The notes beneath the pieces were generated by a model. The model saw only the letters and a program-made list of their open reading frames with translations. It did not search any database and was not told the DNA's origin. The position numbers and the translations under genes were made by a program. From Methylophilaceae bacterium (GTDB lineage: Bacteria > Pseudomonadota > Gammaproteobacteria > Burkholderiales > Methylophilaceae), in the NCBI GenBank assembly GCA_027488395.1, contig JAIYBT010000003.1, positions 1 through 64,000 of the forward strand: a stretch of DNA of 64,000 nt. The letters run 5' to 3'. Below, one piece after another: positions 33,752 to 43,702 of the stretch; position 1 is the first letter of the stretch; each line of letters opens with the position of its first letter.

Positions 33752-34200
33752 TGATGCATGTGAATTTCATTACGCGTCGACTGATGGGCACAATCACGGG
33801 CCTGTGCTTGGCCTCGGCTACGGTCGCTTTGGCGATAGAGCAACCTGCGACGGGTCTCATCGATCCGACCCAACCGCCCACCGAGATTTTATCGCGCATG
33901 CCCCAAGCCGCGGAGCAAAGCGAGTTGGTGCCTGTGTTGTCTGCTGTGAAAAGCAATGGCAAACATAGCTTTGCCATCATCAATAACACCCTGATGCGCT
34001 TAGGCGATTCCATTCAAGGCAATCGTTTAGTCGCAGTGTCGGCCAATACTGCAACCTTGCTCAATCGTACGCAACAAAAAACGGTGTTACGGGTCGGTGT
34101 TGTGGATTATCGAAAACCTGTCCATCCAAATCTTCCTCCAAAAAAGCCAGCCAAGCGTAAACGGGTGATGTCCTCCCCGTCTATTCCGCAAGACGCTTAG
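33751..34200 (+). CDS. mshK: MSHA biogenesis protein MshK (PilP-like)
   Basis: A 149-residue exported protein with signal peptide and a short domain containing LIDPTQPP and SNGKHSFAIINNTLMRLGDSI, as in MshK. It links the inner-membrane complex to the secretin. AGGA lies seven bases before ATG 33751, which overlaps the mshJ stop by one base. The C-terminus is very basic (KKPAKRKR). Confidence 0.82.
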   Translation: MMHVNFITRRLMGTITGLCLASATVALAIEQPATGLIDPTQPPTEILSRMPQAAEQSELVPVLSAVKSNGKHSFAIINNTLMRLGDSIQGNRLVAVSANTATLLNRTQQKTVLRVGVVDYRKPVHPNLPPKKPAKRKRVMSSPSIPQDA

Positions 34201-34222
34201 TAGTTTGATAAGAGAAAAAGCC

Positions 34223-35992
34223 ATGAATGTAAACATTAAAAATATAGTGATGATGAGTGTAGTCAGTGGTCTTGTTGGGTGTGCGAATACCCCCAGCGTG
34301 ATTAGTCAGCCATCAATTAAGCCGAAAATGCAAGAAACCTTGCGTGAAAGCGCGCAAATCATGCAAGGTAAGGCCTTGCCGGTGCCGAAGGAAGTCACTG
34401 ACGAGATGCTACAACCGCTCAAAGTTGAGCCTGCAAAATCACTGGCGAAAAAAATTGAACCGCGGTTTGATTTGGTGGTGACCAAAGCGCCAACCAGTCA
34501 GGTGCTGATGGGGATCGTCACGGGTACACCGTATAGCATGGTGTTGAGTCCTGAGCTTACAGGTGAAATCTCAGTGAATTTAAAAGACGTTACTTTATTT
34601 GAGGCGCTCAATGCCTTGCGTGAGTTGTATGGCCTTGAATACAAAATGCAAGGTAAGCAAATTTATGTCGAGCCACAAACATTACAAACCCGTGTGTTTC
34701 AGGTCAATTACATTGCAGGGCATCGTAAAGGGGAATCTGGTACACGCGTTTCTTCAGGTAGTTTAAACGCCTCCACAGGCGCACCTGGTGCTGGTGCAGC
34801 TGGCGGTGCTTCGCCTTCATTGGCGGCCACGCCTGTGCCCGGCAGTGCAAACCAAACCTCGCAACAAAGTTTTGCTTCTACTGTAAATACCACCACCGAT
34901 ACTGACTTTTGGGCAGACATGGAAGTCTCATTGGCGAACATTGTAGGCAATGCCAATGGACGCAGTGTGATTGTGAATAAACAATCTGGGTTGATTATGG
35001 TTAAAGCCTTGCCCAAAGATATCCGTCAGGTCGAGAAATTTTTAACCTTGATGCAGGTGACCATTGATAGACAGGTCATTTTAGAAGCAAAAATTTTACG
35101 CGTGCAACTCAATAAAGGATCGCAACAAGGCGTCAATTGGGCGGCCTTCCGTCGCTTTGGTGATACAGATGTGAGTTTTGGCAATATTTCTGGCAATACC
35201 GCACTCAACACCACAGGTAATGGCAGTAATACCAATGGCTCGTTAACCACCAATGCCGGCTCTATTCGCAACAGTGGTTTACCCGAGAATAGCGTGGCGA
35301 GTATAGGTGCGACCGCCATTGGCAGCTCCATGTTTGCGCTCGCCATGCAAGGGGCCAAGTTTTCTGCACTGCTTAACTTTTTAGAAACCCAAGGCAATGT
35401 TGAAGTATTGTCCAGCCCAAGGATTTCAACCATTAATAACCAAAAGGCCGTGCTTAAAGTGGGCACCGATGAGTTATTTGTCACCAATGTGAGTAATAAC
35501 ACCACCGCCACCACCGCGGGCACCACTTCGTTTCCGCAAGTCACGTTGCAGCCTTATTTTTCAGGGATTTCGTTAGATGTCACGCCACAAATTGACCGCG
35601 ACGACAATATTATTTTGCATATTCACCCGCTGGTCAGCAATGTGGTCAGTGTGAATAAACAGATTAACTTGGGTGGGACCACAAACTTTAATATTCCGGT
35701 GCCTTCTTCTACCATTAACGAAACCGATAGCATTGTGCGCACCCGCGATGGTAACGTCATTGCGATTGGGGGCTTGATGACGGAGTCCAATGCCAATATT
35801 CGCTCCAAAGTACCGTTGTTGGGCGATGTGAAATTTTTAGGCAATTTGTTCCGCCAAAAAGAAGAAGGCACGTTTAAATCGGAACTTGTGATTTTGCTAA
35901 AATCCACGGTGGTGCGTGGCGGTGATAATTGGGCGCAAGACATGCTCAATAGTCAGCAAAAATTAGACACCATCAATGGTAAGGATTTTTAG
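34223..35992 (+). CDS. mshL: MSHA outer-membrane secretin MshL
   Basis: A 589-residue secretin that forms the outer-membrane pore for the pilus. The signal peptide ends in a lipobox-like LVGC, so it is a likely lipoprotein. An STN/N0 domain follows (SQVLMGIVTGTPYSMVLSPEL, LFEALNALRELYGLEY), a Ser/Gly/Ala-rich linker (about 170-215), then the secretin core with NVEVLSSPRISTINNQKAV and GGLMTESNANIRSKVPLLGD. ATG 34223 is preferred over 34205. Confidence 0.92.
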   Translation: MNVNIKNIVMMSVVSGLVGCANTPSVISQPSIKPKMQETLRESAQIMQGKALPVPKEVTDEMLQPLKVEPAKSLAKKIEPRFDLVVTKAPTSQVLMGIVTGTPYSMVLSPELTGEISVNLKDVTLFEALNALRELYGLEYKMQGKQIYVEPQTLQTRVFQVNYIAGHRKGESGTRVSSGSLNASTGAPGAGAAGGASPSLAATPVPGSANQTSQQSFASTVNTTTDTDFWADMEVSLANIVGNANGRSVIVNKQSGLIMVKALPKDIRQVEKFLTLMQVTIDRQVILEAKILRVQLNKGSQQGVNWAAFRRFGDTDVSFGNISGNTALNTTGNGSNTNGSLTTNAGSIRNSGLPENSVASIGATAIGSSMFALAMQGAKFSALLNFLETQGNVEVLSSPRISTINNQKAVLKVGTDELFVTNVSNNTTATTAGTTSFPQVTLQPYFSGISLDVTPQIDRDDNIILHIHPLVSNVVSVNKQINLGGTTNFNIPVPSSTINETDSIVRTRDGNVIAIGGLMTESNANIRSKVPLLGDVKFLGNLFRQKEEGTFKSELVILLKSTVVRGGDNWAQDMLNSQQKLDTINGKDF

Positions 35993-36000
35993 GAGCGGGG

Positions 36001-36891
36001 ATGTACCTGCAACATTTTGGCCTCAACGAGTATCCGTTCACCATTACGCCGGACACGAGTTTTTACTATGCAACCCGTAGTTTGCAGGAAGCCCTCAACA
36101 CGCTGTTGATTGCAATCGAGGCGGGTGAGGGCTTTGTTAAAATCACGGGTGAGGTGGGCACAGGTAAAACGCTGCTGTGCCGACGCTTACTAAAAGCACT
36201 GACACCACAATGCAAAATTGCATTTATTCCCAACCCTTATTTAGATGCCCATGCGCTGTTAATGACGCTGGCGACCGAATTGGGCGTTTCATTTAAACCA
36301 GACTTTACCCACCATGACATGATCGATGCGCTACAACGGACATTACTGACCGATGCAGCGGCTGGTCAGCGGGTTGTGGTGTGTTTAGATGAAGTGCAAG
36401 CCATGCCTTTAGAAACCCTAGAGGCATTGCGTTTATTAAGTAATCTCGAAACAGAGAAGAAAAAATTATTGCAAGTGGTGATGTTTGGCCAACCCGAGTT
36501 GGAAGCCAGGCTGAATCACCCTTCTATCCGACAACTGAGACAACGCATCGGCTTTGAATATCAGCTCAAACCCTTGCAATCGACCGAGTTAGGCTTTTAT
36601 TTGAACCACCGTATGCAAGTGGCTGGCTTTCAAGGCGGTATGATTTTTAGCACAGCCAGTCAACGCTTGTTGTTTCGCTATGCCAATGGCATTCCACGCT
36701 TATTGAATATTTTGGCGCACAAATCTTTATTATCCGCCTATGGCCGTGGTCAGCATGCCGTGATGGTAGAAGACGTCAAAGCAGCCATATTGGATACTGA
36801 AGCGAGCGTGAAAGCACAACATGATTGGTTAAGCCGTGGTTTTAAATGGTGGTTAAATCTACATACCGCGCTGGCTACAGTTGGGCGCTAA
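36001..36891 (+). CDS. mshM: MSHA biogenesis ATPase MshM (ExeA-like)
   Basis: A 296-residue AAA+ ATPase with the family opening MYLQHFGLNEYPFTITPD, Walker A GEVGTGKTLLC and Walker B VVCLDEVQ. ExeA relatives help assemble or place secretins. An AGGAG lies at 35991-35995. A hydrophobic or aromatic C-terminus (FKWWLNLHTALATVGR) follows the ATPase domain. Confidence 0.9.
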   Translation: MYLQHFGLNEYPFTITPDTSFYYATRSLQEALNTLLIAIEAGEGFVKITGEVGTGKTLLCRRLLKALTPQCKIAFIPNPYLDAHALLMTLATELGVSFKPDFTHHDMIDALQRTLLTDAAAGQRVVVCLDEVQAMPLETLEALRLLSNLETEKKKLLQVVMFGQPELEARLNHPSIRQLRQRIGFEYQLKPLQSTELGFYLNHRMQVAGFQGGMIFSTASQRLLFRYANGIPRLLNILAHKSLLSAYGRGQHAVMVEDVKAAILDTEASVKAQHDWLSRGFKWWLNLHTALATVGR

Positions 36892-36919
36892 CCGCACACG
36901 TGATGAGAGAGAGTCTGCT

Positions 36920-38107
36920 TTGAGTTTAATTAATCAAGTATTACAAAACGTTGAAAAGCGTCAGGGTGCGCACATGGGGCATGCGTGGTCAGCACAGGTA
37001 AAACCTGTATTGAGTGAACCCAGTGTGGCTGCCACTGGCCATGCAACGCGTTGGATGATCGGCATACTGATTTTATTGTTAACCTTGTGGTTGGTGTATC
37101 CCGGCATGATGCAATGGCGCGCGCAAACCCATGCCTTGTCGGTATTAGATCGGTTTCCACCCGCGGTGGGTGGTGCATCACAAGTGGCGCAACCCATCCA
37201 AACAGCGCATCCCAAACGAGTACCGTTGCCGATTGCAGAGGGTCGCTTAACCAAATTTTTGTTTAGCGATTGGCATGTTGCGAAAACGAGTCCCTCCACT
37301 TCTTCAGCCAGTCAAGCCACGAGCCATGCGCAGTCACCTACATTGACACCTACGTTGACCCCTATGTTGACACCTAAGCTCACGCAGACTAACCAGGAGG
37401 CGGGGGCGTTAATGTTAGAGGCCGATGCGGCGCAAGTCGATATTCAAGTATTGGCAACGCCAGCGGTGAAGCCAACCCCCAAGCTTGCCATTCTCGATAA
37501 AAATGCAGTGACCAAACGGATCAAGCCTGAACAAGAAGTCAATGTGTTGATTCAGCGTGCAGTGGATGCTGAGCAAAAAGGCCGCGTCAGTGAGGCCACC
37601 GCATTGTTACGGCAAGCCCTGAATAGTGAGCCACAATCTGAGGACGCCCGCTTATTATTGGTGAACTATTTACAAGATGCCAAGCAAGATGCGGAGGCGT
37701 TGAGCCTATTGCAAGGCGGCGTCAAGGCTTATCCAGAACAAGCAGGGTTGCGCAAAGCGCTTGCCAAATGGCAATTGGCCCACGGTCAAGCCGCGTCCGC
37801 AATCGACACCTTACAGCCGCTCGCCAACACGGCAGGGCAAGATATGGATTGGCATTGGATGCAGGCGATGGCGCATCAGCAAAGTGGTCAACATCAGGCG
37901 GCTTTGCCCTACTTTGAGCGCACCTTACAATTGCAACCTGCGCATGCGCAAGCGTATGTGGCTTATGCCGTATCCTTGCAAGCATTAGGGTTGCGGGCGC
38001 AAGCGCTACAACAATTACGGTATGCGCAAGATTTTCCGATGAGCGAGCGGATGTCGGAATTTGTGTTGCAACGCAGTCAGCAACTGTCGCAAGCAACGGA
38101 TCGCTAA
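36920..38107 (+). CDS. mshN: MSHA biogenesis TPR protein MshN
   Basis: A 395-residue protein with a cytoplasmic N-terminus (SLINQVLQNVEKRQ, as in MshN), one membrane helix (about 45-65), a long Pro/Thr/Ser linker with LTPTLTPMLTPKLT-like repeats, and TPR repeats from about residue 205. TTG 36920 gives the family opening and follows GAGAGAG; another TTG at 36881, inside mshM, is possible. Last gene of the MSHA locus. Confidence 0.82.
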   Translation: MSLINQVLQNVEKRQGAHMGHAWSAQVKPVLSEPSVAATGHATRWMIGILILLLTLWLVYPGMMQWRAQTHALSVLDRFPPAVGGASQVAQPIQTAHPKRVPLPIAEGRLTKFLFSDWHVAKTSPSTSSASQATSHAQSPTLTPTLTPMLTPKLTQTNQEAGALMLEADAAQVDIQVLATPAVKPTPKLAILDKNAVTKRIKPEQEVNVLIQRAVDAEQKGRVSEATALLRQALNSEPQSEDARLLLVNYLQDAKQDAEALSLLQGGVKAYPEQAGLRKALAKWQLAHGQAASAIDTLQPLANTAGQDMDWHWMQAMAHQQSGQHQAALPYFERTLQLQPAHAQAYVAYAVSLQALGLRAQALQQLRYAQDFPMSERMSEFVLQRSQQLSQATDR

Positions 38108-38208
38108 GTACAAGCGGTTGCTTTTCAAGCGCATTTACTTCAATCTCCGAGCTGCAATTGCCGAACCTTCATTATTGGGTTCAATCATGCGGCTTTAATC
38201 ATCGGGCT

Positions 38209-39048
38209 TTAATCACCTGGCTTCAAAGTCCTCGCCAATACAATGGCGGAGACTGAAGCTGCCCCCGCAGATTTAAATACCTTGGCCAAGGCGTGCAAAC
38301 TGGCGCCAGTGGTCATCACATCATCCACCAACAGCACCTGTTGGCCCTGCCAGTCATGGCTGGTCGCAAAAGCGCGTCGCAAATTTTGTGTGCGAATTTT
38401 CATCTTTAACCCCGCTTGGGTCGGTGTGTTGGTCAGGCGTTGGCAACCATCCATGATCAGAGGGATGCCCCACGCTTGATGAAGTTGTTGGGCTAAAAAA
38501 TAGGCGTGGTTAAAGCCACGTTGACTTAAGCGTTGCACATGCATTGGCATTGCCACCATCACCGTTGGCATGGGGTCAAACGCCTCAAGACGCACATGCT
38601 GCAACATCAGCTTTACTAACAGTTCGCCGTATACCAGTTGTTGTGCGTATTTAAAATGTTGCAAGCAACGATCCAGCGGAAATCCATATTGAAACACTGC
38701 CTGCGTTTGATCAAAGGCAGGCGGATGTTGTAAACATTGGCCGCAATGCGCAGCATGGGCAACAGGCAACGCGCATTGTGGACATTTAGAGGAAAAGTAC
38801 CACGGCAATGCGTCTTCACAATACCTACAAATCGGTAAGCCATGGCTTGTGGCTGAGTGTGGCGCATGTGTCAGGATTGGCGGGCTGGTCGCCACAGCTT
38901 GTGCGCTGGCGGTGGCACGCGATGAAGCTTGGTAAGCCGTTAATTTGCCGCCACACAGCAAGCAAGGCAATGCCTGTTGCAGTGACCCTGTTGGCGCCCA
39001 CTTCGACCAAAATTGCTTAAAAATTAAGCTATTGTAAAATGACTTCAC
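38209..39048 (-). CDS. comF: ComF-family phosphoribosyltransferase-like protein
   Basis: A 279-residue double-zinc-ribbon amidophosphoribosyltransferase fold protein, implicated in natural transformation. It shows zinc ligands CLLC, CRYC, CPQC and CGQC, and the PRPP motif VLLVDDVMTTGAS. A spacer of about 35 low-complexity residues between CLLC and CRYC makes it a little longer than usual. It is divergent from the biotin operon, with a shared 62-base promoter region. Confidence 0.9.
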   Translation of the reverse strand: MKSFYNSLIFKQFWSKWAPTGSLQQALPCLLCGGKLTAYQASSRATASAQAVATSPPILTHAPHSATSHGLPICRYCEDALPWYFSSKCPQCALPVAHAAHCGQCLQHPPAFDQTQAVFQYGFPLDRCLQHFKYAQQLVYGELLVKLMLQHVRLEAFDPMPTVMVAMPMHVQRLSQRGFNHAYFLAQQLHQAWGIPLIMDGCQRLTNTPTQAGLKMKIRTQNLRRAFATSHDWQGQQVLLVDDVMTTGASLHALAKVFKSAGAASVSAIVLARTLKPGD

Positions 39049-39072
39049 GCGATATGTTAAACAACATATAAT
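39044..39072 (+). promoter_or_regulatory. bioB promoter with operator-like palindrome
   Basis: TTCACG (39044-39049), a 17-base spacer, then TATAAT (39067-39072). An inverted repeat, ATATGTT (39052-39058) with AACATAT (39063-39069), fills the spacer and overlaps the -10. It does not look like the enteric BirA operator or the BioR site I know, so the regulator is unknown. Confidence 0.6.
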
Positions 39073-39110
39073 TCACCTCAATCTTTTATTGATGCGATTT
39101 AGCGACGACC

Positions 39111-40154
39111 ATGGAACAATCGACCTCTTACTCCAAACCAGACCATACGCCCCAGCCCGTGATGACGACATCGGTGATTCAGTTTGATGCGTTAAAAAGC
39201 CCTGCAAGTAGCCAGCCAACAGAGACGCGCTGGCAGGTTGAAGACATCATGGCACTATTTGCATTGCCGTTCAATGATCTATTGTTCCAAGCACACAGCG
39301 TACACCGCCAACATTTTGATCCAAATGCGGTACAAGTGAGTACATTGTTATCCATAAAAACCGGTGGTTGCTCAGAAGATTGTGGCTATTGTCCGCAAGC
39401 GGCGCGTTACCACACCGAGGTTGAAAACGAGCCACTGATGGCCTTAGACGAAGTGTTGGCTGCTGCCAAAGCGGCCAAAGACAGTGGCGCAAGCCGTTTT
39501 TGCATGGGCGCTGCTTGGCGCGGACCTAAGCAAAAAGACCTCGAACCTGTGCTCAAAATGATTAGCGAAGTGAAAGCGATGGGCTTACAAACTTGTGCCA
39601 CGCTGGGCATGCTCAAAGACGGGCAAGCTGAACAACTCAAAGCCGCGGGCTTGGATTTTTACAACCATAATTTAGACACTGCACCTGAGTTTTACGGCGA
39701 TGTGATTACCACCCGTACCTATCAGGATCGGTTAGATACCCTAGACCGCGTACGCAGTGTTGCGATCAACGTCTGCAGTGGTGGCATTATTGGTATGGGT
39801 GAAAGCCGTGCACAACGTGCGGGATTGCTCGCCCAATTAGCCAATATGGAACAGCCCCCTGAGAGTGTGCCAATTAACCTGTTGACCCAAGTAGAAGGCA
39901 CGCCTTTACATGGTACCGATCCGTTAGATCCGTTGGAATTTGTGCGCACGATTGCGGCCGCACGGATCACCATGCCGAACAGTTTTGTCCGGTTGTCAGC
40001 AGGGCGTCAAAGCATGGGCGATGCGGTGCAAGCGCTGTGTTTTATGGCGGGTGCCAACAGTATTTTTTACGGTGAAAAGTTGCTGACCACGGGCAATCCA
40101 GAGGTAGAAGCAGATCAAGCACTGTTTACAAAACTTGGCCTAACAAAAATCTAG
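39111..40154 (+). CDS. bioB: Biotin synthase
   Basis: Radical-SAM enzyme (347 residues) that inserts sulfur into dethiobiotin. The CSEDCGYC motif binds the 4Fe-4S cluster, and conserved YNHNLDT and [12 protein letters not shown] regions are present. The N-terminus carries about 45 residues before the catalytic [10 protein letters not shown] region, with an internal ATG at 39162 as an alternative start. First gene of the bioBFHCD operon. Confidence 0.96.
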   Translation: MEQSTSYSKPDHTPQPVMTTSVIQFDALKSPASSQPTETRWQVEDIMALFALPFNDLLFQAHSVHRQHFDPNAVQVSTLLSIKTGGCSEDCGYCPQAARYHTEVENEPLMALDEVLAAAKAAKDSGASRFCMGAAWRGPKQKDLEPVLKMISEVKAMGLQTCATLGMLKDGQAEQLKAAGLDFYNHNLDTAPEFYGDVITTRTYQDRLDTLDRVRSVAINVCSGGIIGMGESRAQRAGLLAQLANMEQPPESVPINLLTQVEGTPLHGTDPLDPLEFVRTIAAARITMPNSFVRLSAGRQSMGDAVQALCFMAGANSIFYGEKLLTTGNPEVEADQALFTKLGLTKI

Positions 40155-40163
40155 TCCGTCGCC

Positions 40164-41342
40164 ATGTTTGATTATCTGCAATCGGCGTTGGATCAGCGGC
40201 AAGCAAATGGCCTGATGCGGCAACGTCGTTTATTAGACTCGCCGCAAGCTGAGCATATTACGGCCAATGGTGCTGCCTACTTATCCTTTTGTAGCAACGA
40301 TTATTTAGGGCTAGCCAATGATCCTAAGTTGGTATTGGCCTTGCAACAAGCGGCGACAGAGGCTGGGGTTGGTAGTGGGGCTTCCAACCTGATCACAGGT
40401 CACCATCGGTTTCATGATGCGCTTGAGCGCAGCTTAGCGGCCTTTGTTGGCAAACCAGCGGCGTTGCTATTTTCTACTGGTTATATGGCCAATATCGGCG
40501 TGATCAGCGCTCTCATGGGCCGTGAAGATGCAGTATTTTCCGATAAGCTCAATCATGCTTGTTTGAATGATGGTGCCTTTTTGTCGCGGGCCAAGCACCA
40601 TCGGTTTGCACACAATGATATAAACGCGTTGGATCAGTTATTAGCGGCCAGTACGGCGCGGCATAAGTTGATTGCAGCCGATGCCGTGTTTAGCATGGAT
40701 GGGGATATTGCACCATTGGCCGCTTATTTGGACTTGTGTGAGCGTTACGATGCGTATTTATACGTGGATGATGCACATGGGTTTGGCGTGCTAGGCCCAC
40801 AAGGGCAAGGCACGTTGCAACACTTGGGTTTGGACTCGCCTAGACTGATCATGATGGGTACTTTAGGCAAAGCTGCTGGCGTGGCAGGCGCTTTTGTTGC
40901 GGCGGAACAAGTGGTGATTGATTATCTGATTCAGCACGCCAATAGCTATATTTACACCACCCCTGCGCCACCGCCGCTGTCTGCTGCGTTATTGGCAGCC
41001 GTAGATGAAATCAAGCATGGCGAGGCGCGACGTCAACGTCTGTTTGCGCATATTCACCTCCTCAAAACATCGTTAAAGCTGCAGCGCTGGCAATTGGCTG
41101 CATCAGACACCGCGATTCAACCGCTGATTGTGGGAGATCCACATGAGGCGTTAGCGCTCAGTCAGTATTTACAGCAACATGGTGTATTGGTGCCAGCAAT
41201 TCGTCCACCGACCGTGCCAGTAAACACCTCGCGCTTACGCATTTCCTTGTCTGCCGCCCATCAAACGCAAGATGTACACACCTTGATTCGTTTATTGCAC
41301 AGCGCAGAGCAATCCTTGCCACGCCATGTGAACGCGGCATGA
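40164..41342 (+). CDS. bioF: 8-amino-7-oxononanoate synthase
   Basis: PLP enzyme (392 residues) condensing pimeloyl-ACP with alanine. It shows the YLGLAND opening region, VDDAHGFGVLG and the PLP lysine in MMGTLGKAAGVAGAF. It follows bioB by nine bases and overlaps bioH by four (ATGA). Confidence 0.95.
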   Translation: MFDYLQSALDQRQANGLMRQRRLLDSPQAEHITANGAAYLSFCSNDYLGLANDPKLVLALQQAATEAGVGSGASNLITGHHRFHDALERSLAAFVGKPAALLFSTGYMANIGVISALMGREDAVFSDKLNHACLNDGAFLSRAKHHRFAHNDINALDQLLAASTARHKLIAADAVFSMDGDIAPLAAYLDLCERYDAYLYVDDAHGFGVLGPQGQGTLQHLGLDSPRLIMMGTLGKAAGVAGAFVAAEQVVIDYLIQHANSYIYTTPAPPPLSAALLAAVDEIKHGEARRQRLFAHIHLLKTSLKLQRWQLAASDTAIQPLIVGDPHEALALSQYLQQHGVLVPAIRPPTVPVNTSRLRISLSAAHQTQDVHTLIRLLHSAEQSLPRHVNAA

Positions 41343-42124
41343 CCATGTTCGTCGACATATTGGGTCAAGGCGAGCCACTAGTGTTGATTCATGGCTGGGG
41401 CATGAATAGCGCCGTATGGACACCCGTGATCAAACGCTTATCGGCAACCCATCGGCTCTATTTGATCGATCTACCAGGCATGGGGCAAAGTAAGCCTGTG
41501 TATCCTTACACGCTAGATCGCTTGGCTCAAGCGGTGGCTGATCTGATTCCAGGAGTCTCCAATGTGCTTGGCTGGTCGCTGGGTGGGCTGGTGGCACAAC
41601 ACTTGGCGCTGACGCAGCCTGAACGGGTTGAAAAACTGATTTTAGTCAGTAGCAATCCTTGTTTTGTGCGTCGTGCCGGCTGGGCACATGGCATAGACGC
41701 CAAGCATTTTGAACAATTTAATGCCAAATTTGCCCTAGACTTTAGCAACACACTGCTTCATTTTTTAACCTTGCAGTGTATGCATGCAAAAGATACGCGC
41801 GCGACGGTACGCCAACTACGCACCGCATTTGCCAACAAGCCGATGCCGATGCAAAGCGCGCTCAATGATGCGTTACACATTTTATTAGAAACCGATTTGC
41901 GCGAAGAAAGTGGACGCTTGTTTCAACCTGCATTGATGATTCATGGTGACCGCGATACCTTGGCGCCTGTAAGTGCCGCGCATTGGCAAGCCATGCAGAT
42001 GCAACGTGCGCAATTGCGCGTGATTGCGGGCGCCGCCCATGCGCCGTTCTTATCCCATACAGATGCATTTTTAGAGACCCTACACACCTTTTTAAATGCC
42101 CCGACCCATGAGGCAAATGCGTAA
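41339..42124 (+). CDS. bioH: Pimeloyl-ACP methyl ester carboxylesterase
   Basis: Alpha/beta hydrolase (261 residues) that cleaves pimeloyl-ACP methyl ester, ending the BioC-BioH route. The triad is visible as Ser in GWSLGG, Asp in HGDRDTLAP and His in GAAHAPF. It lies between bioF and bioC with overlaps on both sides (four bases and one base), so it is translationally coupled. Confidence 0.94.
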   Translation: MTMFVDILGQGEPLVLIHGWGMNSAVWTPVIKRLSATHRLYLIDLPGMGQSKPVYPYTLDRLAQAVADLIPGVSNVLGWSLGGLVAQHLALTQPERVEKLILVSSNPCFVRRAGWAHGIDAKHFEQFNAKFALDFSNTLLHFLTLQCMHAKDTRATVRQLRTAFANKPMPMQSALNDALHILLETDLREESGRLFQPALMIHGDRDTLAPVSAAHWQAMQMQRAQLRVIAGAAHAPFLSHTDAFLETLHTFLNAPTHEANA

Positions 42125-43008
42125 TGCAAGACCCCTATTTGATCGATAAAGCCCGTGTCAGGCAATCTTTTCATCGCGCGGCACACGACTACGATGCTGC
42201 GGCTATACTGCAAGCACAAGTGCGCGATGAAATGCTTAGCCGCCTTGATGTTGTAAAGCTAGCGCCGCAGACGATACTCGATGCTGGCTGTGGCACCGGG
42301 CATGGTATCAAAGCCCTGATGACGCATTTTAAAGGTGCGCATGGCATTGCACTCGATCTGGCAGAAGGCATGCTTGCGCGAACCCGTGCACAGTTTCCCA
42401 GTTACCGCTTTTGGCAAAAAGCACCACAATTGTTGTGTGCCGATATCGAAGCGCTGCCGCTACCGACCAGCAGTGTGGATTTAGTATGGTCAAATTTAGC
42501 AGTGCAATGGTGTAATGATTTGGATGCTGCGTTACAAGCGTTTCGACGTGTGTTAAAGCCCAATGGCTTGTTGATGTTTTCGACCTTTGGCCCAGATACA
42601 CTCAAAGAGTTACGTGCCGCCAGCGGTGCGCAGCACACGCATGTGAGTCGATTCTTGGATATGCATGACATTGGCGATGCGCTTACACGCGCTGGCTTTA
42701 GTGCGCCGGTGTTAGATGTCATGCATTACACCTTGACCTATGACACCGTGGAGTCCGTCATGCGCGACTTAAAAGCGATTGGTGCCCACAATGCCACCGC
42801 TGGTCGCGCACGTGGCTTGTTAGGTAAAGGATTTTTGCAACAACTTAAGCAAGGCTACGAGCCGTTTCGGGCGCAAGGTAAATTGCCTGCGACCTATGAA
42901 GTGGTTTACGTACATGCGTGGGTGGGTGCGCAACCGTATACTGCTCCTGGCGAACAGGCAGTGCAGTTTGTGCCACGAAAATCTTATCCCACGCCTTCCA
43001 ACCCATGA
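42124..43008 (+). CDS. bioC: Malonyl-ACP O-methyltransferase
   Basis: SAM-dependent methyltransferase (294 residues) that starts pimelate synthesis by methylating malonyl-ACP. Motif I is ILDAGCGTGHG, followed by LDLAEGML and a VDLVWSNLAVQW stretch typical of BioC. The start overlaps the bioH stop by one base (TAATG). Confidence 0.95.
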   Translation: MQDPYLIDKARVRQSFHRAAHDYDAAAILQAQVRDEMLSRLDVVKLAPQTILDAGCGTGHGIKALMTHFKGAHGIALDLAEGMLARTRAQFPSYRFWQKAPQLLCADIEALPLPTSSVDLVWSNLAVQWCNDLDAALQAFRRVLKPNGLLMFSTFGPDTLKELRAASGAQHTHVSRFLDMHDIGDALTRAGFSAPVLDVMHYTLTYDTVESVMRDLKAIGAHNATAGRARGLLGKGFLQQLKQGYEPFRAQGKLPATYEVVYVHAWVGAQPYTAPGEQAVQFVPRKSYPTPSNP

Positions 43009-43655
43009 CTGCGCTCACGCTACCTAAACATTTTTTTGTCACAGGGACCGATACTGGGGTTGGAAAAACCACCGTCACACAACATTTAATTCGCCATTAT
43101 GTTGCGCAGGGGCTGCGGGTGGTCGGCATGAAGCCAGTGGCCTCAGGCTGTCGTTGGATCGACGGTGTTTGGCAAAATGAAGATGTGGCCGCCATGTGTG
43201 CGGCCGCCAACATTAAGGCCCCGTTACAATGGGTGAATCCTTATTGTTTTGACCCTGCCATTGCCCCGCATATTGCCGCTGCGCAAGCAGGGGTGGCGAT
43301 CGATCTTAACGTGATTATTGAAGCTTATAAGCAATTGCAATCGCTGGCAGATGTGGTCATCGTGGAGGGGGCTGGCGGCTTGTTAGTGCCACTCAATGCC
43401 GAACACACCATGCTGGATGTGATGGCGGCTTTACAATTGCCTGCGCTGTTGGTGGTCGGCATGCGTTTAGGCTGTATCAATCATGCCTTACTCACGCATC
43501 AAGTGTTGCAAACAACAGCAATCCGTTGTTGCGGTTGGGTAGCCAATCAGTTGGATCCCGATATGCCGGTGCTGGCGGAAAATGTAGCCACCTTGTCTCA
43601 TTGGTTAGGTCAAGCGCCTAGCTTCAGTATGCCTTATCAGGCGGCTGTGACCTAG
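43005..43655 (+). CDS. bioD: Dethiobiotin synthetase
   Basis: ATP-dependent carboxylase (216 residues) closing the ureido ring of biotin. P-loop TGTDTGVGKTT, then GMKPVASGC and VEGAGGLLVPLN. ATG 43005 overlaps the bioC stop by four bases (ATGA), which decides the start. Last gene of the operon; no clear terminator follows. Confidence 0.95.
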   Translation: MTALTLPKHFFVTGTDTGVGKTTVTQHLIRHYVAQGLRVVGMKPVASGCRWIDGVWQNEDVAAMCAAANIKAPLQWVNPYCFDPAIAPHIAAAQAGVAIDLNVIIEAYKQLQSLADVVIVEGAGGLLVPLNAEHTMLDVMAALQLPALLVVGMRLGCINHALLTHQVLQTTAIRCCGWVANQLDPDMPVLAENVATLSHWLGQAPSFSMPYQAAVT

Positions 43656-43702
43656 GCCGTGTGTGTACGATACCATGTTGTGACTGTAGCTAAGCGTACA
43701 TA

